Assembly: GCF_030532915.1 (NCBI RefSeq)
Contig: NZ_JAUNKD010000002.1
Location: 80,810 to 144,809 of the forward strand
DNA from: Capnocytophaga sp.
GTDB taxonomy: Bacteria; Bacteroidota; Bacteroidia; Flavobacteriales; Flavobacteriaceae
Reading direction: 5' to 3'
DNA length: 64,000 nucleotides
The notes beneath the pieces are model-generated. The model ran no database searches. It was given only the letters and a program-made list of their open reading frames with translations, and had not been told where the DNA came from. The number at the start of each line of letters is the position of its first letter. Position 1 is the first letter of the stretch. The position numbers and the translations under genes are program-made. Shown here piece after piece: positions 8,881 through 17,243 of this stretch.

Positions 8881-9132
8881 ATTCGCCTTGACAAATTTAC
8901 GGAAAATTACCACGCACACCACCTTTGGCAAAGTTTTGAACTTTGACAAAGGTTTTTACACTGCATTCATCAACACGAATTTACGGAAAATTACCACTCA
9001 CACTACCTTTGGCAAAGTTTTGAACTTTGACAAAGGTTTTTACACTGCATTCGCCAAAACGAATTTACGGAAAATTACTATGCACACCACCTTTAGCAAA
9101 GTTTTGAACTTTGACAAAGGTTTTTATACCAC
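8881..9132. repeat. Three tandem 84-bp repeats, each with two palindromes
   Basis: Three near-identical 84-bp units start at 8881, 8965 and 9049. Each opens with an imperfect ATTCGnCnnnACGAAT palindrome and carries, roughly half-way along, a 31-bp inverted repeat (8922-8952, 9006-9036, 9090-9120) made of CTTTGGCAAAG, a short spacer and CTTTGACAAAG. The unit is a multiple of three, so a 92-codon open frame runs across it, but this is repeat-driven and not a convincing gene. The same CTTTG element recurs at 15553-15584, 15615-15648 and 51041-51069. Confidence 0.9.
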
Positions 9133-9481
9133 ATTCGCCAAAACGAATTCATTAAATTTCTTATAAAATAGGTGATTCGTCTTCACGAATTTACTAAAAT
9201 AAGTAGAAAAATAGTAATTCGTTTCGACGAATTTATCAAAACGAATAAAAAAATAGTAATTCGTCTTGACGAATTTACTAAAATCAACTTAAAGCAATAA
9301 ATTCGTCAAGACGAATTTAGTCCTATAAATTAAAAGAGCTAATTCGTCTCGACGAATTGGGTGCTACAAACTAAAATAACAAATTCGTCGAGACGAATTT
9401 TGTAAAATAAAAATAAACCGCTAATTCGTGTTGGCGAACGCACAAAACACCTGCAAGTTCAGCTAATTCATCAAGACGATT
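9133..9481. repeat. Array of nine 16-bp palindromes at 41-42-bp spacing
   Basis: Copies of ATTCGTnnnnACGAAT start at 9133, 9175, 9217, 9259, 9301, 9342, 9383, 9424 and 9466, i.e. at steps of 42, 42, 42, 42, 41, 41, 41 and 42. The best copies, such as ATTCGTCTCGACGAAT at 9342 and ATTCGTCGAGACGAAT at 9383, have six-base perfect arms; the last two are degenerate. The DNA between copies is AT-rich and not conserved. The phase continues from the 84-bp repeats upstream (8881, 8965, 9049). No cas genes, leader or unique spacers suggest CRISPR. Even spacing close to four helical turns would place all sites on one face of the helix. Confidence 0.9.
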
Positions 9482-9520
9482 TAGTATATTTTTCTTTTAT
9501 AACCAAAAACAATCCTGACT

Positions 9521-9604
9521 ATTCCCCCTTTGAAGGGGGCAAGGAGGATGTCCGTCTCCAAAATTCCCCCTTTGAAGGGGGCAAGGGGGATGTCCGTCTA
9601 AAAC
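9521..9604. repeat. Two 42-bp direct repeats with a CCCCCTTTGAAGGGGG palindrome
   Basis: Two copies of a 42-bp unit start at 9521 and 9563. Each begins with ATTCCCCCTTTGAAGGGGGC and ends with GATGTCCGTCT. A related palindrome recurs at 58954-58976 upstream of the second DUF6261 gene, and a relative lies inside purL (54214-54234). Between 9605 and 9927 I see only AT-rich DNA and a degraded related piece (CTCCCCTACTCCCATTC near 9757). Confidence 0.8.
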
Positions 9605-9927
9605 AACACACACAAACCACATCAAAAAAATTAAATTTCAAAACGACCCACATTGGTACATTTTTTGCTACTAAAATAATAAAGACGAACGCGGATAAAA
9701 TCACCCGAAACACAGGTATCGTTATCCCGATTGGCTTGGACAATGAGATTTTACATCTCCCCTACTCCCATTCAAAGGAGAAATTATAAAAAGATACATT
9801 TTTCTTGTTCTTTTTAAAGAAGAAATTAGGATAAAAAGCCACTGTATGTTAGGCTTATCACAAAAAACAAATAGTTTATAACCCAAAAATAGTAGTTAAT
9901 TACAATAATTCTTAAATAAACTAGCAT

Positions 9928-10602
9928 ATGATTGAGAAATTCGACATCAGTCAGGTTCGTAACGGCATATTTTTGTCGGTTGTAACCAATGTGCGCGATT
10001 ATGTAGCGCAGGAAAACGTGACGGATTTGGGGCTTGAAGCCATCAGCTCTGAATTCGCCCAATCGGTAGCCACCTTTACTGAGGTATTTAAAGCCGCCGA
10101 GCGTGGTAGCAAGCACACCAAAGACGTTGCCCGCCTTGACCGCGAGCGTGACGGGGCGTTGGTGGGGCTTATCAAACACGCCAACCTCTTTGCCAAGTTC
10201 CCCGAAAAGGACAAAGCCGAAGCCGGTGAAGCCCTCGCACGGATTTTCAAAAAGTACGGCAAATCACCTCAAACAAAACCCTTTGCCGAAGAAACGGGCA
10301 TCATCATCGCCCTGCTTGCCGAGCTGGAAACACCCGAAAGCAAAGCGCAACTCGACCGTATCGGGGCAACCCCTTGGGTTGAGGTGCTCACCCGCGCCAA
10401 CAATGAGTTTGTCAGCCTCTCAAAAGAAAAAACCTACGAGGTTGCCAACACCGAAGCCGGCGCTACCAAAACCGCCCGAAGCAAAACCTACGAGGTATTT
10501 AAAAAATTGGTCAAAACCATCAACGCGTTGGCTTTCTTAAACGGTGAGGACAAGTACAAACGCCTCATTGACAACATCAATCAAGAACTTAAAAAGGCGT
10601 AA
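9928..10602 (+). CDS. DUF6261 family protein (copy 1)
   Basis: The 224-residue protein is almost entirely helical, highly charged, with no signal peptide or membrane segment. It belongs to the DUF6261 family of Bacteroidota proteins, whose function is unknown. It starts at MIEKFDISQVRNG (ATG at 9928). The gene is clearly richer in G and C than its surroundings. Its upstream region holds the palindrome arrays at 8881-9604; the second copy of the family (59144-59860) is likewise embedded in arrays. A terminator follows at 10619. A structural or DNA-associated role is only inferred from this context. Confidence 0.75.
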   Translation: MIEKFDISQVRNGIFLSVVTNVRDYVAQENVTDLGLEAISSEFAQSVATFTEVFKAAERGSKHTKDVARLDRERDGALVGLIKHANLFAKFPEKDKAEAGEALARIFKKYGKSPQTKPFAEETGIIIALLAELETPESKAQLDRIGATPWVEVLTRANNEFVSLSKEKTYEVANTEAGATKTARSKTYEVFKKLVKTINALAFLNGEDKYKRLIDNINQELKKA

Positions 10603-10618
10603 AGCAAAAGAAAGAAGA

Positions 10619-10650
10619 GAAAGTGTATAGGCACTTTCTTTTCTTTTTTG
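10619..10650 (+). terminator. Terminator after DUF6261 copy 1
   Basis: GAAAGTG (10619-10625) pairs with CACTTTC (10632-10638) around a 6-base loop and is followed by a T-rich tract. A TATTTTTG at 10651-10658 directly after it could be the -7 element for the next gene. Confidence 0.75.
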
Positions 10651-10799
10651 TATTTTTGCCTGAATTTTGAACGTTTCGGGTTATTTTGTTCTGATATTTT
10701 AAACAGAAGCCACAAGTTTCTGTCAGAAAATCAAACTAATACAAAAAATAATCGTACAATCTAATCCCTAAACCCCATTTCACTAACAACTAACAAACA

Positions 10800-12695
10800 A
10801 TGAGCGACAACATCAAACACGAATGCGGCATCGCGATGGTGCGACTGCTAAAACCACTGGATTTTTACAAACAAAAGTACGGAACTACCTTCTACGGCAT
10901 CAACAAAATGTATCTGATGCTCGAAAAACAACACAATCGCGGGCAAGACGGTGCCGGACTGGCAAGCATCAAACTCAATATGCAACCCGGCGAACGTTAT
11001 ATCAGTCGCGTTCGAAGCAATGACCCCCAACCCATACAGGATATTTTTACGCAGATAAACCGCCGTATCAGCGAATTACTGAAAGAATATCCTGAATTGA
11101 AAGATAATGCCGAAGCCCAAAAGAAAATGCTTCCGTATGTGGGTGAAATTTATCTGGGGCACGTCCGCTACGGCACGTTTGGCAAAAACAGCATCGAAAA
11201 CGTACATCCTTTTTTACGACAAAACAACTGGCAATCACGCAATTTAATCGTAGCCGGAAATTTTAATATGACCAATGCCAAAGAACTCTTCCGGCGTTTG
11301 GTGGCTCTGGGGCAACACCCCAAAGAAGACACTGACACCGTGACGGTTATGGAGCGTATCGGGCATTTTTTAGACACCGAAGTGGAAGTTTTATACCAAA
11401 AGTTCAAAGACGAAGGACTTTCAAAAGTGGAAGCCTCCAAACGCATTGCCGAAGAGCTTGATGTAGCGAAAATTCTGCGTAAATCTGCCCGCCGATGGGA
11501 CGGTGGTTACGCTATGGCAGGCATTCTGGGGCACGGCGATGCCTTTGTGGTGCGTGACCCGGCGGGTATTCGTCCGGCATATTATTACCAAGACGATGAA
11601 GTGGTGGTTATTGCTTCGGAACGACCTGTCATTCAAACAGCTTTCAATCTTGAATTTGACCAAATACACGAATTGGAACCCGGTTCGGGCATTATTATCA
11701 AAAAAGACGGTAGCGTATCAGTAACTGACATCACGCCGCAGCTCCCACGCAAGGCTTGTTCCTTCGAACGGATTTACTTCTCACGCGGAAGCGATAAAGA
11801 AATCTATCTGGAACGCAAAAAGCTGGGCGCATTGTTGCTTCCCGAAGTATTGGAGTCTGTTAATAACGATTTGAAAAACACCGTATTTGCCTACATACCC
11901 AATACGGCAGAAACTTCGTATCTCGGTTTGGTGGAGGAAGCCGACAACTACCTAAACAAGCTCAAACACCAACAGATTTTAGCGCAAAACGACATTTCTG
12001 CGGAAAAACTGGCTGAAATCCTTTCGCAAAAAATCCGGAAAGAGAAAGTTGCCATTAAAGATGCCAAACTCCGCACCTTTATCACCGAAGACAGCTCACG
12101 CGATGACCTCGTCGCCCACGTGTATGACATTACCTATGGTTCGGTACAAAAGGGTGACAATCTGGTTATTATCGACGATAGCATTGTTCGCGGAACCACC
12201 TTAAAGAAAAGCATTCTCAACATTTTGGGCAGGTTAAAACCCAAGAAGATTGTAGTGGTTTCATCAGCGCCGCAAATCCGCTACCCCGACTGTTACGGCA
12301 TTGATATGGCTCGTTTGGAAGATTTGATAGCCTTTGAAGCTACCCTGCAATTGCATCGCGAACGCGGAACGTACGGCATCGTTGATTCAGTTTATCAGAA
12401 GTGTATCAAGCAAGTAGATTTAAGTGATGACAAAGTGGTGAACTACGTTAAGGAGATTTACGCACCTTTCACCGATGAAGAAATCACCGACAAAATCACC
12501 GAATTATTACTTCCGAAAGATTTTGCCATCGATGTGAAGATTATTTTCCAAAGTGTTGAAAATTTGCACGAGGCTTGCCCCAAAAACTTAGGCGATTGGT
12601 ACTTTACCGGCGATTATCCTACCAACGGAGGCAATCGCGTCGTAAACCGAGCCTTTATTAATTTCTACGAAGGCAAAAAAGACCGAGCGTATTAA
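10800..12695 (+). CDS. Amidophosphoribosyltransferase, long Bacteroidota form
   Basis: The 631-residue protein has an N-terminal class II glutamine amidotransferase domain and a C-terminal phosphoribosyltransferase domain. The nucleophile is probably Cys9 in HECGIAM, although eight residues precede it, so no simple N-terminal propeptide cleavage is implied; maturation would have to remove them. LEKQHNRGQDGAGLAS and YLGHVRYGTFG are glutaminase motifs, and LVIIDDSIVRGTTLKKSI is the PRPP-binding loop. The family would make phosphoribosylamine, the first step of purine synthesis. At about 630 residues it is longer than classical PurF (~500), a second form common in this phylum; whether it is the main PurF here is not shown. 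Confidence 0.85.
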   Translation: MSDNIKHECGIAMVRLLKPLDFYKQKYGTTFYGINKMYLMLEKQHNRGQDGAGLASIKLNMQPGERYISRVRSNDPQPIQDIFTQINRRISELLKEYPELKDNAEAQKKMLPYVGEIYLGHVRYGTFGKNSIENVHPFLRQNNWQSRNLIVAGNFNMTNAKELFRRLVALGQHPKEDTDTVTVMERIGHFLDTEVEVLYQKFKDEGLSKVEASKRIAEELDVAKILRKSARRWDGGYAMAGILGHGDAFVVRDPAGIRPAYYYQDDEVVVIASERPVIQTAFNLEFDQIHELEPGSGIIIKKDGSVSVTDITPQLPRKACSFERIYFSRGSDKEIYLERKKLGALLLPEVLESVNNDLKNTVFAYIPNTAETSYLGLVEEADNYLNKLKHQQILAQNDISAEKLAEILSQKIRKEKVAIKDAKLRTFITEDSSRDDLVAHVYDITYGSVQKGDNLVIIDDSIVRGTTLKKSILNILGRLKPKKIVVVSSAPQIRYPDCYGIDMARLEDLIAFEATLQLHRERGTYGIVDSVYQKCIKQVDLSDDKVVNYVKEIYAPFTDEEITDKITELLLPKDFAIDVKIIFQSVENLHEACPKNLGDWYFTGDYPTNGGNRVVNRAFINFYEGKKDRAY

Positions 12696-12749
12696 CAAAT
12701 TCAAGGAGATGAACGCTGCAAAAAAGCAATAAAACACAAAATTTTTAGG

Positions 12750-12776
12750 TAAGGGCGGGCTATTTTTCGCCCTTAT
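12750..12776 (+). terminator. Hairpin after the PurF-like gene
   Basis: TAAGGGCG (12750-12757) pairs with CGCCCTTA (12769-12776). The T run after it is weak, and the next gene begins six bases on, so read-through is possible. Confidence 0.55.
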
Positions 12777-12781
12777 CTTAT

Positions 12782-13030
12782 ATGAAAGTGTATATAATGA
12801 AACAAATATTAGGAAAAATCTCTAAAAATGCGGTTCCGATAGCAAAAATTGTAGCTTCGGTGTATGTTATTTATATTTTTATCGTTGAAAAACATCTTCG
12901 AAGACATTCTCCACTGAATTTAGACACCATTTTAATGCTTATAACAATGCTTTGGCTCGTTAATGAGATTTCAAAAGGTTTTAAAGCGATTAAAGCATCT
13001 TTCAAATCAGATAAAAAATCACAAAGATAA
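12782..13030 (+). CDS. Small membrane protein of unknown function
   Basis: The 82-residue protein (or 77 if it starts at the second Met, 12797) has two hydrophobic helices, IAKIVASVYVIYIFIV and LDTILMLITMLWLVNEI, separated by a basic loop, and a Lys-rich tail. This suggests a small inner-membrane protein with two spans. I do not recognise a family. It precedes the SUMF1-like gene by 42 bases on the same strand, so the two may be co-transcribed. Confidence 0.5.
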   Translation: MKVYIMKQILGKISKNAVPIAKIVASVYVIYIFIVEKHLRRHSPLNLDTILMLITMLWLVNEISKGFKAIKASFKSDKKSQR

Positions 13031-13072
13031 CCATAAATCCAACATCAATAATAAAAAACATCCAAATCAGCA

Positions 13073-13927
13073 ATGAAACACTTTGTCTTTTTTGTATTTT
13101 TGACAATATTTACAATCAAAATAGAGGCACAATCTTTAGGAAACTACCCCGAAAAAGATAAAATATCGGTAAAAGGTGGTACTTTTTTGATGGGAAGCAA
13201 AAAAAACGAAGGTGAGGCTAATGAACGTCCGCAACATCAAGTAACAATTGCTGATTTTAAAATCAGCAAGTACGAAATTACGAACATTCAATACGCCGAA
13301 TTTTTGAACACCAATGGAAATCAGTTCAAAAATGGAGTACCTTATCTTGAACTAAAAGAAGGTTGGTGCCAAATTGAAGAAAAAAATGGAAAGTTCTTCG
13401 TAAAAAAAGGCTACGAACAGCATCCGGTAGTGTTGGTTTCTTGGCACGGAGCCAAAGCCTATGCCGAATGGGTTAGAGGTAAATTACCATCGGAAGAACA
13501 ATGGGAATATGCCGCCCGCGGAGGCAAGAAAACCCAAAATCACACCTATGCAGGAAGCAATTCAGTCAATGAAGTGGCTTGGTATCGGCAAAATACAGAT
13601 GAATTACAGCCCGTTGGCAAAAAAAAGCCCAATGAATTAGGCATTTATGATATGAGTGGTAATGTAGCGGAATGGTGTAATGATTTTTTTATTTCATATG
13701 ATTACAAATTAGGAAACACTTCTTCTCCTCAAATGGAAAGTTCCTTCGTAAGTCGTCTTTTTTGGGCTGTTATAAGCAAAACGCCGGGCAATAAAGAGTA
13801 TGAAACAAATAGAGTAACGCGTGGTGGACATTATAATCAACATTTATCAAGTCTTCGTATTGCCAGACGCTATAATTGCACTGAATTAGGACAAATTTTT
13901 ATTGGATTTCGGGTTGTTTTTGATTAA
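13073..13927 (+). CDS. SUMF1/formylglycine-enzyme fold secreted protein
   Basis: The 284-residue protein has an N-terminal signal peptide ending near IEAQS. The fold is identified by VKGGTFLMGSKKNEGEANE, ISKYEITNIQYAEFLN, LPSEEQWEYAARGG, GIYDMSGNVAEWCND and the terminal IGFRVV. It does not show the paired cysteines that true formylglycine-generating enzymes need, so it is probably not a sulfatase activator; in Bacteroidota this fold is also used in gliding and secretion lipoproteins such as GldJ/GldK. It lacks a lipobox. The specific role is unknown. Confidence 0.75.
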   Translation: MKHFVFFVFLTIFTIKIEAQSLGNYPEKDKISVKGGTFLMGSKKNEGEANERPQHQVTIADFKISKYEITNIQYAEFLNTNGNQFKNGVPYLELKEGWCQIEEKNGKFFVKKGYEQHPVVLVSWHGAKAYAEWVRGKLPSEEQWEYAARGGKKTQNHTYAGSNSVNEVAWYRQNTDELQPVGKKKPNELGIYDMSGNVAEWCNDFFISYDYKLGNTSSPQMESSFVSRLFWAVISKTPGNKEYETNRVTRGGHYNQHLSSLRIARRYNCTELGQIFIGFRVVFD

Positions 13928-14195
13928 TTTTTTACAATCAAAAGATAATTCATAAAAAAAATAATCCTTTACAAACGTACATTAGAATTATAAAAACGAA
14001 TTCTATCATAACAAAAATCCATTTTTTACATATTAGAATTTATTCTACCTGTTAATACAAATAAACAACAATCATTTATACCACTTCATAAAATCAGAAG
14101 TAATTTATAGCAATAAATATATACTCACACATAAATTTATCGTTTAATTATCAAAAATACATCTTAACTTATTACATTATTAGTTTTATTTTAAT

Positions 14196-14351
14196 AATTA
14201 TACTCATTATTTTACTAATAAGTAATTACATTAAAGTATTTATACCAATCATTTCAACAATTAGAATTTATATTTTACTAATTATATCAGCTATTACAGT
14301 AATTAGGATATCTATTTTATTAATTATAGTAATCATTTAACCAATTAGAAT
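14196..14351. repeat. AT-rich block with AATTA every 21 bp
   Basis: Within a gene-free 640-bp AT-rich region (13928-14569), the pentamer AATTA occurs at 14259, 14280, 14301, 14322 and 14343, exactly 21 bases apart, and in the same phase at 14196 (AATAA at 14217). Longer words repeat at 84 bp: AATTAGAAT at 14259 and 14343, AATCATTT at 14247 and 14331. Looser copies of ATTAGAATT lie at 13981 and 14032. No gene or RNA is evident in the rest of the gap. Confidence 0.75.
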
Positions 14352-14470
14352 CACTATTTCAACACTATTTTTATATATAACTACTTATTTTAATCAAAAA
14401 ACAATATTTTTTGTTTATACATATATCTATTTTCACATTAATACTATATATTTTTTAAATACTTACAAAT

Positions 14471-14508
14471 AAAAACACATTCCTTTACAAGTAAAGGAAT
14501 GTGTTTTT
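14471..14508. terminator. Bidirectional terminator
   Basis: ACACATTCCTTTAC (14475-14488) and GTAAAGGAATGTGT (14491-14504) are perfect arms, flanked by A and T runs on both sides. It can end transcription of the minus-strand gene at 14570-15487. Confidence 0.85.
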
Positions 14509-14569
14509 ATATTTTTATTTTAAAATTTATTATTTTTTTCTTCAAAACAATACTATGAAACTTCATTTT

Positions 14570-15487
14570 TTAGTCCCGAATGAGCGGTAACGTTGAACAT
14601 CGCAGCAGTCCTTCCTGTTTTGAGATTTCATAGTATGGAATTTCTTCCACTGTGAAGCCATTATCGCGCAACCAGTTATTTAGACGCGTAAATCGCTGTT
14701 CGGAAACGACCACTTCGGGTGATATGGAGAACACATTGCTGAACATATGGTACATTTCGTCTCTTGTGATGTGAAATAGATTTTCTTTTCCGAAGAGTTC
14801 TAGCAGATAAACGTAGTCTGCCTCTTCACGGAAGCCTGATTTGTAGATTATTCCTTTATCTTTACCAACAGGTTGGAAACAACAGTCGAGGTGCAGGGCA
14901 TTATCTCTGGCTTCAAGGTTGGATTTGACCAAATCAAATTCCCTTACTATCTTATTCGGAAACAAACTCTTGATGAATTGCACCCCTTCCATATTAGTTC
15001 GGGCGGTAATGTAATTTTTATAGTCACTACCTTTGTATGTTCCGATGAAAATATGGTCGTTCCAAGGCATCACGTCGCCTCCTTCAATATGCACCTCGTT
15101 TGGCGGAATGACAACCTTGCTTTTATCAATATTCTCAACGATATACTCAATGGCTTGGTATTCGTTCTCTCTATCGGGCAAGATATTGGCTTTGATAAAC
15201 TTATCTTCTATCACAAAACCGATGTCGCGCGTAAAGATTTGGTTACAATTTTCGATAATTTGGGGTCGGTAAATGGTAACTCCGTGTTTTTCCAGCGCAG
15301 TTTTGAAGGCTTCCATTTCAGTTACCATATCTTTTTCGATGGGATACGTACCGGCTTTAATATGTTCAAGCGATTTTGGGTCGTAGGCCTCTTCGATTTT
15401 GGGAGTAGGCCCGTTGCTTTGAGCCGTTCCGAGGATTACTGCCCTTAATCGGTTGGTTTCATTTGTAATATTCAGTTTTAATTCCAT
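14570..15487 (-). CDS. Amidinotransferase-fold hydrolase (arginine deiminase-related)
   Basis: The 305-residue protein matches the pentein superfamily that includes dimethylarginine hydrolases and arginine deiminase-like enzymes. The residues expected for guanidine chemistry are visible: FTRDIGFVI and HIEGGDVMPW (acidic binding residues), the His in NALHLDCCFQPV, and the C-terminal nucleophile in LLRCSTLPLIRD. It probably cleaves a guanidino compound in the cytoplasm, but the substrate (arginine, methylarginine or another) cannot be told from sequence. It is monocistronic between a palindrome array upstream (15530-15655) and a terminator downstream. Confidence 0.8.
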   Translation of the reverse strand: MELKLNITNETNRLRAVILGTAQSNGPTPKIEEAYDPKSLEHIKAGTYPIEKDMVTEMEAFKTALEKHGVTIYRPQIIENCNQIFTRDIGFVIEDKFIKANILPDRENEYQAIEYIVENIDKSKVVIPPNEVHIEGGDVMPWNDHIFIGTYKGSDYKNYITARTNMEGVQFIKSLFPNKIVREFDLVKSNLEARDNALHLDCCFQPVGKDKGIIYKSGFREEADYVYLLELFGKENLFHITRDEMYHMFSNVFSISPEVVVSEQRFTRLNNWLRDNGFTVEEIPYYEISKQEGLLRCSTLPLIRD

Positions 15488-15529
15488 ATTCTGATTTCTT
15501 TTTTAGTTTCTACTTATATTATTTTGTTT

Positions 15530-15655
15530 AGTTTGATACTCACCTCCACTTACCTTTGTCAAAGTTTCAGAACTTTGACAAAGGTTTTAAGTAGTTCGAT
15601 ACTTATTTTGCTTTATCTTTGTCAAAGTTTCAGAACTTTGACAAAGATTTTGAGC
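15530..15655. repeat. Two 63-bp repeats with a CTTTG double palindrome
   Basis: Two units start at 15530 (AGTTTGATACT) and 15593 (AGTTCGATACT), 63 bp apart. Each includes a long inverted repeat at 15553-15584 and 15615-15648 with arms CTTTGTCAAAGTT and AACTTTGACAAAG; each arm is itself a CTTTGnCAAAG palindrome. This is the same element as in the 84-bp repeats after mdh. The outermost bases of the second copy co-vary (AT..AT instead of CC..GG), so pairing is retained. Confidence 0.9.
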
Positions 15656-15787
15656 AATTCTGATGTTATTTTGTGTTCTTACTATGATTTTTTATTCAAT
15701 TTGATTATTATTTTATGCAAAAATACATTTATACACTATATTCACAATTACTTTTCACTAATTTCCTATCTTTTTTTAAGAAAAATA

Positions 15788-15816
15788 AAAAAGCCCCGAA
15801 TAGTACGAGGCTTTTT
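15788..15816 (-). terminator. Terminator of gltA
   Basis: AAAAAGCC (15788-15795) and GGCTTTTT (15809-15816) form the base of a hairpin just beyond the gltA stop; the A run supplies the U tract on the minus strand. Confidence 0.8.
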
Positions 15817-15831
15817 ATAAAAAGTTTATGA

Positions 15832-17115
15832 TTATCTTTTACTGATTTCAACAAATTTACGCTCGGTTTGCCCCACATACACCTGTCTTGGTCTTCCGAT
15901 GGGTTCGTTTCCTTGGCGCATTTCTTTCCATTGGGCAATCCAACCGGGTAAACGCCCGATAGCAAAGAGTACAGTGAACATTTCCACGTGCATTCCTAAG
16001 GCACGGTAAATAATTCCGGAGTAGAAATCCACATTCGGGTACAAGTTTCTTGACTTGAAATATTCGTCTTCCAAAGCCACTTTTTCCAAATGTTTGGCAA
16101 TGTCGAAAACGGGGTCGTCAATTCCGAGTGATTGCAACACTTCGTCGGCAGCTTGTTTGATGATTTTGGCGCGCGGGTCAAAATTTTTGTACACGCGATG
16201 CCCGAAGCCCATAAGTCGGAACGGATCGTCTTTATCTTTGGCTTTATTGATATATTTTTCAACATCGCCACCATCGGCTTTGATGTCTTCCAACATTTCT
16301 ATAACTGCCTGATTTGCACCTCCGTGTAGCGGTCCCCAAAGAGCTGAAACCCCTGATGAAATGGTTGCAAAAAGTCCCGCGTGTGATGAACCCACCAAAC
16401 GCACCGTTGATGTTGAGCAGTTTTGCTCGTGGTCGCCGTGCAAAATCAATAATTTGTTAAGTGCACTCACCACTTTTGGGTTCATTTTGTATTTTTCGGT
16501 AGGGATTGAAAATGTCATCTGCAAGATGTTTTCAATGTACCCCAGCTCATTATTATAGTAATTCAGCGGAAGCCCCTCGCGTTTACGATATACCCAAGAT
16601 GACAGCACCGGAATTTTAGCCATCACTTTACAAACAGCCTCATACACGTCTTTTTCGCAAGAAACGTCCACTCCTCGGGGGTTGAACGCCGTTAAAGCAC
16701 TGGTAAGTGAAGCCAAAATCCCCATCGGGTGAGCCGTTTTGGGGAATCCGTCTAAAATTCCCTTCATTTCTTCGTGAACAAGCGTGTATTTGTGAATGGT
16801 AGTAATGAATTTATCATACTGGGCTTGAGTGGGTAACTCTCCGAAAACGAGCAAGTAAGCCACTTCCAAGAAATTAGCTTTTTCGGCTAACTCTTCAATA
16901 TTATACCCGCGATAACGCAAAATACCTTTCTCGCCATCTAAAAATGTGATGGCACTTTTGCACGAACCCGTGTTTTTATATCCTGAATCTAAGGTAATTA
17001 ACCCGGTTAAAGCACGTAATTTTTCAATATCAATGGCTTTTTCGTTTTCGCTTCCTGTAACAATCGGGAATTCATATTCTTTCCCTTCAAACGTTAGTGT
17101 TACTTTTTCTGACAT
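15832..17115 (-). CDS. gltA: Citrate synthase
   Basis: The 427-residue enzyme condenses acetyl-CoA with oxaloacetate to citrate, the entry step of the TCA cycle. The start is the ATG at 17115 (MSEKVTLTFEGKEYEFP). Family motifs include GILRYRGYNIEELAE, LILHGDHEQNCSTSTVRLVGSSHAG with the first active-site His, WGPLHGGANQAVIEML with the second, GFGHRVYKNFDPRA, and the catalytic Asp region NVDFYSGIIYRALG. Length fits the hexameric type II (Gram-negative) form, which is often NADH-inhibited. Separated from mdh by 7 kb, it is transcribed alone. Confidence 0.97.
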   Translation of the reverse strand: MSEKVTLTFEGKEYEFPIVTGSENEKAIDIEKLRALTGLITLDSGYKNTGSCKSAITFLDGEKGILRYRGYNIEELAEKANFLEVAYLLVFGELPTQAQYDKFITTIHKYTLVHEEMKGILDGFPKTAHPMGILASLTSALTAFNPRGVDVSCEKDVYEAVCKVMAKIPVLSSWVYRKREGLPLNYYNNELGYIENILQMTFSIPTEKYKMNPKVVSALNKLLILHGDHEQNCSTSTVRLVGSSHAGLFATISSGVSALWGPLHGGANQAVIEMLEDIKADGGDVEKYINKAKDKDDPFRLMGFGHRVYKNFDPRAKIIKQAADEVLQSLGIDDPVFDIAKHLEKVALEDEYFKSRNLYPNVDFYSGIIYRALGMHVEMFTVLFAIGRLPGWIAQWKEMRQGNEPIGRPRQVYVGQTERKFVEISKR

Positions 17116-17243
17116 AGTTGTTAGTTTATTAGACAATAATGATTCTTAAACGTTGCTAATATATGATTCTTTTTCCGAAAAACAATTATTTTTACAAAGT
17201 TTTTTTTCGAAATAAAAACAAAATAATTATAAAAAACTGAAAA

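Noticed and set aside
8888..9166. 92-codon open frame with three 28-residue repeats
   Set aside because: It arises because the 84-bp repeat is a multiple of three; there is no promoter or ribosome site, and the inverted repeats explain the sequence.
9133..9481. CRISPR array
   Set aside because: Repeats are only 16-bp palindromes with variable loops, inter-repeat DNA is short and AT-rich, and no cas gene or leader is present; the constant 41-42-bp step continues through non-identical repeats.
10103..10540. 145-codon frame on the plus strand within DUF6261 copy 1
   Set aside because: It is an out-of-frame reading of a Lys/Ala/Glu-rich, GC-richer gene; the DUF6261 frame is the conserved one.
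13073..13927. Active sulfatase-modifying enzyme
   Set aside because: The cysteines needed for formylglycine formation are not visible.
14873..15448. 191-codon frame opposite the amidinotransferase gene
   Set aside because: The minus-strand frame has all catalytic motifs of its family; the plus-strand frame is a shadow.
15524..15820. 98-codon open frame with 21-residue repeats
   Set aside because: The repeat is DNA-level (63 bp with conserved palindromes), and the frame runs through the gltA terminator.
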